A stretch of 64,000 nucleotides of DNA from Drosophila pseudoobscura. Its lineage: Eukaryota; Arthropoda; Insecta; Diptera; Drosophilidae. The stretch spans positions 21,638,001-21,702,000 of the forward strand of contig NC_046679.1 of NCBI RefSeq assembly GCF_009870125.1. Direction: 5' to 3'. Below are positions 14,744 through 24,400 of the stretch, in pieces. The notes below the pieces were generated by a model, which ran no database searches, was not told where the DNA came from, and was given only the letters and a program-made list of their open reading frames with translations. Made by a program: the position numbers and the translations under genes. Within the stretch, counting starts at the first letter, position 1. Every line of letters starts with the position of its first letter.

Positions 14744-14751
14744 TATCGATA
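14744..14751. promoter_or_regulatory. DRE motif (TATCGATA), candidate promoter element
   Basis: A perfect palindromic TATCGATA, the DNA replication-related element bound by DREF and, through its CGATA halves, by BEAF-32. It is typical of Drosophila housekeeping promoters. It lies 35 bp upstream of the ATG of the candidate small gene at 14786 and about 630 bp upstream of the RAP74-like start codon. A 66-codon frame that overlaps the motif on the minus strand (14781-14581) has no ATG at its beginning, so I treat the site as regulatory. Confidence 0.5.
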
Positions 14752-14785
14752 ACTGAATCGGGCTGCGTCAGCTGTTGCCACAAAA

Positions 14786-15161
14786 ATGCAGAATTATGCT
14801 TCATTGACCAATAATTTCCGAAACAAATTAAAGGTTGAGTTACAAAAAATACAGAGGCACTCCGGTAATTTTCTAGAAACAAAACCAGAATGTTTCTGTT
14901 CGGCCTCTTCACCTTCTTGTTGAAGCACACAAATTCACTAATTCCCCACTATATTTAGAGATGTCAATTTCGTGGAATCAAAGAAGCGGGTTAATTTGGG
15001 GCTCTGACAAAATTAATTTTAAAATCATGCCACAACTAGACTGCTGGTTGGTTCACAGGCGAATGCCGATGGCCTAAAAAGCCTTTATTCGATTTTGTTA
15101 TTTCTTCTTAGGAAGGATTCCTTATGGGCTACACGAGGAGGTGCAAATTGGTGCATTCTAA
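14786..15161 (+). CDS. candidate two-exon gene for a 42-aa protein
   Basis: I do not recognise this protein. Exon 1 (14786-14864) starts at an ATG in a good fly context (CACAAAA before the ATG), just downstream of a DRE. It encodes MQNYASLTNNFRNKL followed by a basic, amphipathic-looking KVELQKIQRHS. A GTAATT donor follows at 14865. A good acceptor (TTATTTCTTCTTAG) ends at 15111. Exon 2 (15112-15161) continues in frame as GRIPYGLHEEVQIGAF and then TAA. Unspliced, the first frame would stop after 45 residues. The spliced product has balanced composition and no low complexity, which favours a real small protein, perhaps an organelle or complex accessory subunit, though that is speculation. I see no AATAAA before the next gene, which begins about 170 bp downstream on the same strand. 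The splice join is inferred only from the motifs. Confidence 0.4.
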
Positions 15162-15329
15162 AAAACTACTAATAATTGCTATATAGGATACAATTTGACA
15201 AACCAGCAGCTTTTTGAATTTGAAAGCAAGCGAATAGTAGGCCCCTCAGAAGGCCTGGACTTTTTGCTCCGAATTTGGTAAAATAGTATTGAAAGAAAAT
15301 AGTTCTATCGAGTTCTATAGAGTGTTCTA

Positions 15330-15335
15330 TCATTC
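15330..15335 (+). promoter_or_regulatory. candidate initiator (TCATTC) of the RAP74-like gene
   Basis: This matches the Drosophila initiator TCAKTY and places a start site near 15332, giving a 47-nt 5' leader. No TATA box is visible about 30 bp upstream. Confidence 0.3.
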
Positions 15336-15378
15336 GTCAAAGTAACTCGCAGCTATAATTACTGTTATAGCGGAAAAT

Positions 15379-17230
15379 ATGTCGACAAACAATTGTAAAA
15401 GCTTGAAAGTAAGTTTTTCTTTTTATTCTATAATATCTACAATGGATTTTATCAAATCCATCTACTGTTTAGCGTCCAAGCGGTGCCAAAAGAAGCTCCA
15501 ACTCGGCAGTACCACCTGTTCCATCAACCACAAAAGCTTGCAAATATTCGGCAAAGGCTCTTAAAGATTCAGCAAAGGCTCTTGAAGATTCAGCAAAGTC
15601 TCCTAAAGATGATGTCAAGGAGTTCATAATTCGTGTGCCAAAGGTGCGCAACAACCGCCATATAATGCGATTCAATGACAATTTGAAGGTAGATTTCACT
15701 CAATGGCAAAGTGCGAAGATGTCTCGGGAGAATAACAAGCATCTAATTATGGTCGAGGAAGAGAAAAATCCGAAATTTGGGGGCGGCACAGAGTACAATT
15801 GGCGTCAGTACGGGGGTGCACGCCGCAAGAAGAAAGCCAGCGTGGTCGAAAAGTATAGACCGGAGGCACAGCCCTGGTTGTTGCAAATCGATGGCAAAAT
15901 GGGGAAAAAGTTCAAGGGCATTCGTACTGGGGAAGTGGGTGCGAATGCCGCATACTATGTGTTCACCCATGCCCCAGATGGTAGGTTCAATGCGTACCCC
16001 CTCCATGAGTGGTACACGTTCCAGGCCATTGAGCGCTACAAAACCCTCACTTCGGAAGAGGTGGAGCTGGAGTTCGGTCGTCGCGAGAAATCGCTTAACT
16101 TTTTCAACCTGATGATGCGCCGTCGCTACCAGACCGACGAGGAGGAACCGGATGCCGATTCGGCTAAACTCCATAAGGCAACCGATGAAGGAATCAGCGG
16201 TCTGAAGATCTCTGATGAGGTCGAGTGGATGGTCACCTCGGATGAATCCGAATCGGATGATGAAAGCGAAGAAGTGAAGCAAAAAGAGAAGGAAAAAGAA
16301 AACGGCATCATCGATGCTACTGATGGCAAAAAGGCCAAACCTAAGAGCAAAAAAGAGGTTAATATGAAGACGTTTTTCGAGGCTTTCGAAGACTCGGACG
16401 ATGGTGACGTAGACAGTCGTGAAAGGGACTACATTTCCAGTTCCAGTGAAGAGTAAGCCTTCTATAATTATTAGAAATGCATACAAAGCATTTTTCTTCC
16501 ACAGTGAACACGATCAAGAAGCCAAGGTGATCAAGGACCTGAAGGGAGTATCTGAAGAGGAAGCTCTACGAAAGCTGCTCAACTCAGACGAAGAAGATGA
16601 TGATGAAAACTCGGATAACCAGAAAGACGAGAGCCAGGAGGAGAATGCTGAAGGCGGCGCATTTAGCAATCACATGGTGGAGACGCCATCAAATTTAAGC
16701 AGTGGAGAATCGTCCATAGAATCCAGTTCCGACAGTTCAGACTCCGAAAAGGATCTCAGCAATGGGCCACCTAGAAAGAGGATCACCTTCAATAAGAAGG
16801 AGAAGCGAATGTATAACGCATCCAAAAAGTCTTCCAGCAAAGACTCCACCAAGCGCATAGGCAGTACTCCGCGAAATACTCGTTATCCTACAATTTCGAA
16901 CAACGCGGAGGCTCCCAGGAAGAATATCAGCGCCCCACTGGAACCGTCTATCTCTTTGCGTAAAATTAAGTAAGTTAACTATTGTTTATTTTTCAAAAGT
17001 ACACTAATAAATATGGCTAACATTTCAGCCAATATGGCGTCAACGAGGAGGCAGTTATCCGTTACCTTAAGCGGAAGCCATTGACACCCACCGAGCTGCT
17101 CTCCAAGTTCCGAAACAAAGCCACAACCGACTCAAAAATCCGTCTGGTTGAGACCATGACGAAAATACTGAAGAAAATCGATCCCGTGAAGATTACCATT
17201 CAGGGAAAACTTTATTTCTCGATGAAATAG
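15379..17230 (+). CDS. TFIIF alpha subunit (RAP74)-like protein, diverged paralogue
   Basis: RAP74 pairs with RAP30 to form TFIIF, which recruits RNA polymerase II to promoters and supports early elongation in the nucleus. Four exons give 558 aa: 15379-15408, 15473-16452, 16505-16969 and 17029-17230. All introns have GT-AG ends (GTAAGT, GTAAGC, GTAAGT donors) and keep frame. The N-terminal RAP30-dimerisation domain starts near residue 58 (EFIIRVPK, later YRPEAQPW and FTHAPDG). A long acidic, Ser-rich middle follows, and the last 67 residues form the C-terminal winged helix (YLKRKPLTPTELL, then VETMTKILKKIDPVK). The fly RAP74 is a little longer, about 577 aa as I recall. Conservation with what I recall of D. 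melanogaster is patchy even in the N-domain, lower than expected for the orthologue of a general factor, so I read it as a duplicate. It could still be the only copy. Three tandem SAKALKD-type heptads lie at residues 36-56. All domains are intact, so it is not an obvious pseudogene. Confidence 0.88.
15548..15610 (+). repeat. three tandem 21-nt coding repeats in the RAP74-like gene
   Basis: Three in-frame copies encode SAKALKD, SAKALED and SAKSPKD just before the conserved N-domain. The first two differ by two bases and the third has further changes. This looks like local slippage duplication in a low-constraint linker. Confidence 0.85.
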
Positions 17231-17283
17231 AAATTCCACCTTCATATGTATACAAATGTTCTTATCAAAGCACAATATGTATC

Positions 17284-17289
17284 AATAAA
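17284..17289 (+). terminator. polyadenylation signal AATAAA, RAP74-like gene
   Basis: AATAAA lies 54 nt after the stop codon, which would give a short 3' UTR and end the transcript before the convergent F-box gene. Confidence 0.6.
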
Positions 17290-17478
17290 TCAATTCAGTT
17301 TTTAAACTTGTGTTGTTAATTAAGGAAAGTATCAACTTGACCTTAACATATTTTAAATTCGATTTGCCAATGGATATTCTGAACACTATCTTTAGGAAAC
17401 ACTGATTTCTTAATTTAAAAGAATATTTATTTATTTGTATTTCTAACAATAATTCAAATTCGTTTAATTAATTACAAT

Positions 17479-17484
17479 TTTATT
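17479..17484 (-). terminator. polyadenylation signal for the F-box/LRR gene
   Basis: On the minus strand this reads AATAAA, about 123 nt downstream of the stop at 17607. A second AATAAA-type match lies near 17426-17431. Both fall in the 376-bp gap between the two convergent genes. Confidence 0.45.
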
Positions 17485-17606
17485 TTTTTGTGGCTGTCAT
17501 ACCGATTACCCGGTACCATACATACCATGGTAAATCTTTCCGCGTATTTCGTTTTCATTTGAATAAAAAAATACATCTTATTCGGTACTTCATTAAATTG
17601 AATTAA

Positions 17607-18973
17607 TTATTCAGTATTAATTAAGTATTCAGTTTCAACGGGCGGATCAGGTACGGTAAAGGGACGCTCACGTATAAAATTTTCGCATATTTTGACGACC
17701 AACAAATTATAATACGAATTCGAAGTCCCAGTTCCTTGGTTGACATCTCCGAATGATTTTAAATGAACAGTAAGAACCAATGGATCATCTGGTTGAACGT
17801 TATTTTTCCTCAGAATATTAATGAGCGGACCAACAACGTTCTTGTTTACTCTCCTACATCCAGAGACATCGAGATATCGGAGGTTCTTACACCCTCGGAG
17901 TAGGATAAGGATTGACGAGTTGGTTATTTTATTGGAGGATAGTATGATCACCTTCTGGAGCTGATCCGACTTGATGAAGTGCAAATATGTATTATTCAGA
18001 TTGGAGAAGATAAGCGATTTTAGGGCCTTTAGTTGTCCGATGGTCTTGGCATTATTTTCATGGCTGGAGCATTTGTCAGTGCAATACAAGCGCAGCGCCA
18101 GCAAGGTGTTTGAATAGCGCGTGACCGATCTGCCTAATATCTTGCCCAGTTCTATATCGGAGTGGCATTTAATGCACAGTATTTTCAGCTGCGGTAAGTA
18201 CGGCATTTCGCTTGAAACACGTACAACCCCGATTTTCAGGTACCTCAGCTTGGCCCACAGCGGATCACGCATAAAAGTAGCTGGAAAGTTTACGTGAACC
18301 TGTTCCAATTCTATACTTTCAAGCTGCGCCATGCCGCGGCAGAGTTCGTAGATGTTGAGCACAATGTCGACGTTCCTTATACATAAATTCGTCAGTTGCC
18401 ACAAATTGACGACTGGCAGTACTGAAATAGACACAGCAAATATGTACAATATGTATAAACATTTCGAACGGATATTGCCAGACAATGGCAAGACTTACCG
18501 TCTTTAGGGTTAAACGCAAACAATAGCAGGGTTCTCAGTTCGGGGAGTTTCACTAAGTCCGTTAAATCAATTGGAGTGTAGTCATTCCTCAATATCAGAC
18601 CCTTCAGGTTCTCCAGTCCCACTAGCAACGGCTTAACCTCGTTCCAATACTCGTGGCGTATTGGAATGATAAGTTCCTTCAAGTTGGGACAATATTCGGA
18701 TGCCAGCTTCACGGCAGCCGAGGCAATATTCGCACTATAACACGCAATGTGCAGAACAGTTGAGCCGCATGCGGATAATATGAACGACCAATCCTCAATG
18801 GGCAAACTCTCAATTTGTATTTTCTCGTAGCATTTGCTTTCGACGGCGTAAATGGCAATAGCCTCCTTAAATACTGGATGACTTTTGGCTAGACATTGTC
18901 TATCCTTCGATTGCTCAAGGTATTCAAATATAGTGCTGATCATCTCCGGTGCTAGGTCCACAATATTCACCAT
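17607..18973 (-). CDS. F-box and leucine-rich-repeat protein (FBXL-like)
   Basis: FBXL proteins are substrate receptors of SCF (Skp1-Cullin1-F-box) ubiquitin ligases: the F-box binds Skp1 and the leucine-rich repeats bind the target. Exon 1 (18973-18499) and exon 2 (18421-17607) are joined across a 77-bp GT-AG intron and give 429 aa. The N-terminus (IVDLAPEMISTIFEYLEQ, residues 4-21) has the F-box shape, with Leu and Pro followed by two helices. At least six LRR-like segments follow, such as NLKELIIPI, NLKGLILRN, QLTNLCIRN, LRYLKIGVV and LKALKSLIFSN. The clearest is CKNLRYLDVSGCRRV near the C-terminus, a cysteine-containing LRR typical of FBXL proteins. Reading through the intron gives a false shorter protein that stops in the intron. 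It is convergent with the RAP74-like gene. I cannot name an orthologue; flies carry several rapidly evolving genes of this kind. The F-box match is by pattern, and the LRRs are clearer. Confidence 0.82.
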
Positions 18974-19118
18974 TTTTCAACACAAAGTATTACAAATTAT
19001 ACGATTGTGTACGGAAATTAAATTTGCATTTAACGCAAGAAACGGCATGTGTTGTAAAAGTGATTCGTAGGTTTGTTACCTAGACCTGGAAAGTATTTGC
19101 CAGTGTTGGAAAGGGGCC

Positions 19119-19124
19119 GACTGA
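19119..19124 (-). promoter_or_regulatory. candidate initiator (TCAGTC) of the F-box gene
   Basis: On the minus strand TTCAGTCGG matches the fly initiator, with +1 at about 19122. This gives a 5' UTR of about 149 nt before the ATG at 18973. The same TTCAGTCG occurs upstream of the EF-hand gene. Confidence 0.35.
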
Positions 19125-19389
19125 ATTAACCCATTACGGGCCACTCCTAATGGGCTTTCTCACTGATGAAATTTAAATACCAAAATAATCGTTTTTGGAA
19201 ACATATTAAGCTGTATCCCCAACCACAGTTATTAATTATTGCAATGAGTAATTTAGTTTGGTGGGCAGGTTGCAATCGCCTGCACTGTCCACATGTCATG
19301 TAACCTGGCCTTGGACTTGCATGACACTTCGGCAAAAATGATTAATTGCTGCTTGTTGGCTTCAATCCAATCCCTTTGAATTGTAACAG

Positions 19390-20955
19390 AATTTGGATCA
19401 AGAGCGCCGATAGTTTGGCGGATCAGCTGGTCGAGCTTGGATCATATCGATATTTGCACTTCGGATTATGGTGTGGGCACACTGTTTCTCCTATTGGCAA
19501 AAAAAAGTAATGTGAAAAAGACGCATAAAATGCCTGAGCACATAAAGAAAATCCCGCAATCCGGGTGAAAAATTAGCCGTCGTCAATGCCTATGCAAATT
19601 AGAGCCCAGATATAACAACTATCGTAAAAAAGAAATGTGCGTCTGTCGTGAAAGAGGAACCAAGAGAAAAGGAGGGGATTTGGAAATCCAGAGCATATTT
19701 ATAATAATCTAAATGATCTGTCGTGCGCTGAGCGCAGGTCGCTCACCAAGGTGCGGGCGCCTTGGGAGAAGATTTTCAACGCCACTGTCACCACAGAATC
19801 CAGCGAAACGCATAGGCTGGATTCCGTTCGTCTAGCGATAATAATATAATACCAAATTATACCTAATTTGTTAACAAATGTGGCCTTTTTGGTCTCAACC
19901 ATTACTCAAAGAATTTGGATCAAGAGCGCCGATAGTTTGGCGGATCAGCTGGTCGAGCTTGGATCATATCGATATTTGCACTTCGGATTATGGTGTGGGC
20001 ACACTGTTTCTCCTATTGGCAAAAAAAAGTAATGTGAAAAAGACGCATAAAATGCCTGAGCACATAAAGAAAATCCCGCAATCCGGGTGAAAAATTAGCC
20101 GTCGTCAATGCCTATGCAAATTAGAGCCCAGATATAACAACTATCGTAAAAAAGAAATGTGCGTCTGTCGTGAAAGAGGAACCAAGAGAAAAGGAGGGGA
20201 TTTGGAAATCCAGAGCATATTTATAATAATCTAAATGATCTGTCGTGCGCTGAGCGCAGGTCGCTCACCAAGGTGCGGGCGCCTTGGGAGAAGATTTTCA
20301 ACGCCACTGTCACCACAGAATCCAGCGAAACGCATAGGCTGGATTCCGTTCGTCTAGCGATAATAATATAATACCAAATTATACCTAATTTGTTAACAAA
20401 TGTGGCCTTTTTGGTCTCAACCATTACTCAAAGAATTTGGATCAAGAGCGCCGATAGTTTGGCGGATCAGCTGGTCGAGCTTGGATCATATCGATATTTG
20501 CACTTCGGATTATGGTGTGGGCACACTGTTTCTCCTATTGGCAAAAAAAAAGTAATGTGAAAAAGACGCATAAAATGCCTGAGCACATAAAGAAAATCCC
20601 GCAATCCGGGTGAAAAATTAGCCGTCGTCAATGCCTATGCAAATTAGAGCCCAGATATAACAACTATCGTAAAAAAGAAATGTGCGTCTGTCGTGAAAGA
20701 GGAACCAAGAGAAAAGGAGGGGATTTGGAAATCCAGAGCATATTTATAATAATCTAAATGATCTGTCGTGCGCTAAGCGCAGGTCGCTCACCAAGGTGCG
20801 GGCGCCTTGGGAGAAGATTTTCAACGCCACTGTCACCACAGAATCCAGCGAAACGCATAGGCTGGATTCCGTTCGTCTAGCGATAATAATATAATACCAA
20901 ATTATACCTCATTTGTTAACAAATGTGGCCTTTTTGGTCTCAACCATTACTCAAA
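19390..20955. repeat. three tandem copies of a 522-bp unit
   Basis: Direct repeats begin at 19390, 19912 and 20434, each starting AATTTGGATCAAGAGCGCCG and ending near ATTACTCAAA. I see no difference between copies 1 and 2. Copy 3 differs by one extra A in the A-run (9 instead of 8), GCTAAGCGC for GCTGAGCGC, and CCTCATTT for CCTAATTT. Each unit carries a perfect ATATCGATAT (containing a DRE), a perfect inverted repeat TGCGCT-N-AGCGCA, and a palindrome ATTTGTTAACAAAT. A 67-residue minus-strand frame is intact in copies 1 and 2 (19902-19699 and 20424-20221). Plus-strand open segments such as MPEHIKKIPQSG and RRSLTKVRAPWEKI look like remnants of a coding sequence I cannot identify. The last copy abuts the Helitron-like element, so the array may be part of that element or a sequence it captured and amplified. 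Confidence 0.93.
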
Positions 20956-21435
20956 CGAGGGGGAACGTTGTGAGTTGCTGCGGAGACCACAACTCTACAT
21001 TTATACCCGATACTAAGTCAGTATGGCTCTCCTCCGGCAGACGCCGCTAATATTAAACGACACGACAAAGAGTGCGTGCGAGAGAGACAGAAAATCAGTC
21101 GGAGCGTGACGTCGGGCGCTGCGTAGCCACTGCAAATTGATTTGTTCCTTTTCGGCTATAAAAATGATCCGATCTGATCCAGATTCGGCAATCTGGTATA
21201 TAAAGTCATTTTCTATAATTGTGGGTTTTTCGTTTTCTCGTAGCCCCAATATTGTGGATGCAACAGATTTTCGTATTTTGTGGGGTCGGAAGGGGGGTGG
21301 GGCGAAATTTTTAAAGACTCTGATCAAGACACCACGTTATGGTGTCGGAAACGATTCCTTCTGGACGTTACACACATCCATTTTCACCACAAATCCAATA
21401 TACCCCAATAATCATTTTAAGTTTCGGGTATAAAT
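20956..21435 (+). mobile_element. non-autonomous Helitron-like element (obscura-group ISY/Helentron type), internally deleted
   Basis: It starts CGAGGGGGAACGTTGTGAGT, has TATACCCGATACTAAGTCAG soon after and AGTGCGTGCGAGAGAGACAG further in, and ends with ATACCCC and CGGGTATAAA, so its ends carry short inverted TATACCCG motifs. These blocks match what I recall of the very abundant short Helitron of the D. pseudoobscura/D. miranda lineage. The usual middle segment appears deleted between about 21315 and 21340. It encodes no protein. In D. miranda related copies carry a GA-rich MSL recognition element used in dosage compensation; the GCGAGAGAGAC block at about 21077-21087 is the corresponding piece. 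Confidence 0.75.
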
Positions 21436-24400
21436 CAATTTCTTCTTTCATATAAATTTCTGCTAGGCGTTCAGCCATCGTTTCTTTTCAGTTCAGTTTC
21501 AGGACGCACCATTTCGGTTAGCGCTCCAAAAAATAGTTTATTAAGTGCATTGCAGTTTTGTTTGTTTTATCGAAAGGAAAATTCCTTTTTAATTTCGATC
21601 AAATGCAATTTAATGAAATTTCTGGCGCCTTAGCAAGCAACAAATCAAAAAGTAAAGCATACAAAAAATAAGAACAAATCAAATGCTCAAAGAATAAACA
21701 AAAATCGTGCTGCGTGAACCATTCGGAAATACTTTTTCTGTGGCGCAATATGGCACAATACATCGAAAAGGGATGGGATGGATTCCCGTGGGGGCAACTT
21801 TTGGCTGGTAGGGTCTTGCCACAAATTTCTAGCAGCCGCGTAGCTCGACCAATACAAACACAGGGAAACAAAAATAAATCGCATGCAATATTTTTTTACT
21901 ATATATATTTTTTATTTTACTAAAATCGTGACTCGACTTGATGGCTTTTTGGATTGTTGTTGTTGTATCGGTTTGTGCTCGGGGAATGCAGTTGTTACTG
22001 TTTTTACTTTACCATTTGTTGCTACCATCCCACCCGATGCGCAATTTACAACGCTCTGGAAAGTCAACAGTTTTTAAAAGGATGGGTAAAGTCCCTGGTC
22101 CCTGGGGACTGGAGACTGTAAGCGGATCGATTTGAATTTGCTTTTAAATTTGTCAATTTTCGCTGGATAGATTTACATTATTTCAATCTTCTTCGTAAAT
22201 TTTTAGAAATTTTATATATCATTTGTAAACGCAGTAATGAAGATAGTTCTTTATAATAGCCCAATCCTGCACCTCTTAATTGTGGTTACCTTTTCTGGTT
22301 GCCTAACGAAAGGACTTTTAAATGGAATGAAAAACCACCTCAGACATTTTGCAGGAAATTACGCATTCCAAATATTTGCTTTAAACAGATGAAAAGTTTT
22401 CCTGGCCACGGCCCAGGCAAATTGACACCCGGCCAAAAAGCCAAAGTGCAGGCCAAAAACTTTGCGCTGCAATTTGTGGCACGGAGGAGGAGCATTGGTC
22501 TGGGTCTGGGGGTGCGAATTTTTGTGCTGAAGTGCAGTGTTTAGCCAGGAATTTGCTTAAACAAATAAAGCCATAGATAAGGGCCATGGATACGGATGCC
22601 CAGTGGATAGACCGGATGTATCCCGGGCATATGGCCGCACTTCTTAAGAATTTGGAAAGCGGAAAACTTTTTGGCATATTTTGATTGACTTGACAGTCTG
22701 GCCCAGTTTTCCGCCCACGTCCACGTCCTCGACCACTTTCCTCTTTCCCTCGGCATCTTTCCGTGCGCTTTCCGCTCAAAGCCGCTGGCATGCCGGAGGA
22801 ATTTTTTTGCGCTACGCCCAAGCAAAAGCAACAAGCGAGAAATGCTGATAAAAATATTTTACTTTGTCGTATAATAAAAATTTCATTACGATTTTTGCGG
22901 TGTGCGGAGTTTTTTCCCCCAAATGTCGTCGTCGTCGCCGTCGTCGTCTTCTTCGTGTCGCTCCGCCTTTTAAGTAAAAATGTAAAAATGTGCAATGCAT
23001 AATAAGCCCGAGAACGGGAAAAGAATGGAAAGGAGAAACGACATGGGTTGGAAACATGGCATGGCGCAGCGGAAGCAAAACAAAGGCAAAAAGATGCGCC
23101 GCCAATGGCAGCAGAATGTAGCCAAACCGAGGGGGAAAACCAGGCGGGTAAAAGCTGGAGCAAGAGCTGAGCGAAAGAAAAACTCAGCTAAAGTAAAAGC
23201 TGCAGCCTGCAGGGAATTTGCATATTAGCTGCACGAAGCTGTCGAGCGCCAAGCGCCGGGCGCCTGTCGTTAAAGCTCTGTACAGGACAGACCGATTGAT
23301 GGTTGGAGTAGGAGTGGAGCACTGGCTCCTGGCTAGTCCTGACCAATGGAGCCTGCTCCACGGCTGGCCAGCCTGGTTACCATTTCGTATGGCAAAAGGA
23401 GAATCCACAGAGAAAGAGACGTTTTGCCTGTTAGCTGCCTGCCAATTAGATGCAAATATATGGCAGTTTCTATTCCCTATTTTGTTTCTCGTAGAACTGT
23501 CAAAGGACAAGCTTCAACTAAGAGATGGAATAATTCCAAATACTTTCAATAGATCCATATTATAGATACGAGTTTCTAACGGGAAGGACTGCACATCACA
23601 CCAATCCTTGTTGGTTATTTTTTAATCTTTTAAAATTAATTTTTCGAGGAATGTAAGAGAGAGAGAGTAATGGAGCCCACAACTGATGAAGACTGCTAGC
23701 AGGACGCTTAGGTAAATTCTTCTCCCAAAATATTCCGAAGGCGAGCTTTAAAAGAGCACATCCACAGAAAGAGTCTTCACGACGATTCCGTAGGGTAAAA
23801 CTGTACATACAATAAAAATGCTAAGCATGCTGCAAATGATGCTCTTGCTCACTTCATCATCTCAGCCGCACGGTGCATACGTAATTTCGATGAAGACATA
23901 ATCAGACAGCAATCCAGAGGCCACATCCAGAGACCTCTCCAGAGATGTGCTCAACTCTATGGGGCAGAGGACAGGGCACTGCAATGCGCTTAGAGCATAA
24001 TTTGTTTCCAATTGCGACGTCTCGACATTCGGTTGACACACCGCAGCGCTTAAAAGTGTGCTATCATTTCTGCGGCCTCCTCCTTTTCGTCCTGCCTCTA
24101 CTGCTCTTCTGCTGTGGCACTCCATAAACAAATCAACAGAGAACGGAGCTGTGGCTGCAACAAGCACACATCATAGACACCGTTGCCATCGTCATCGCCA
24201 TCGCCATCGCCGTCGCAGTCGTCGTCTTCGTCATTCATCATTATGCAAAACGTGCTCCCTGGTTCTCTGGTTGCCATGCTTTTAGTCCTGGTCGCACAGT
24301 CCTGTAACCAGAAATTGTAGCAACATTTGGTTTTTATTGTTGTGGGGCATCCGTGGCGCTGTGGCGCCCCCACATAACCCCCTCTCTGTGAACGCCATAT

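Noticed and set aside
14581..14781. 66-codon minus-strand frame overlapping the DRE
   Set aside because: It begins at GTG with an in-frame stop just upstream and no ATG. A splice acceptor exists, but no upstream exon was found.
15743..16486. Open frame of 247 codons antisense to the RAP74-like gene
   Set aside because: It is a shadow of the coding strand, caused by GA-rich acidic codons.
19699..20424. 67-codon minus-strand frames inside the 522-bp repeats
   Set aside because: They are repeated with the unit, not maintained in the third copy, and resemble no protein. Treated as part of the repeat.
22381..23163. Open frame of 260 codons on the minus strand
   Set aside because: It opens at TTG, not ATG, crosses a GTC trinucleotide repeat, and shows no domain or splice support.
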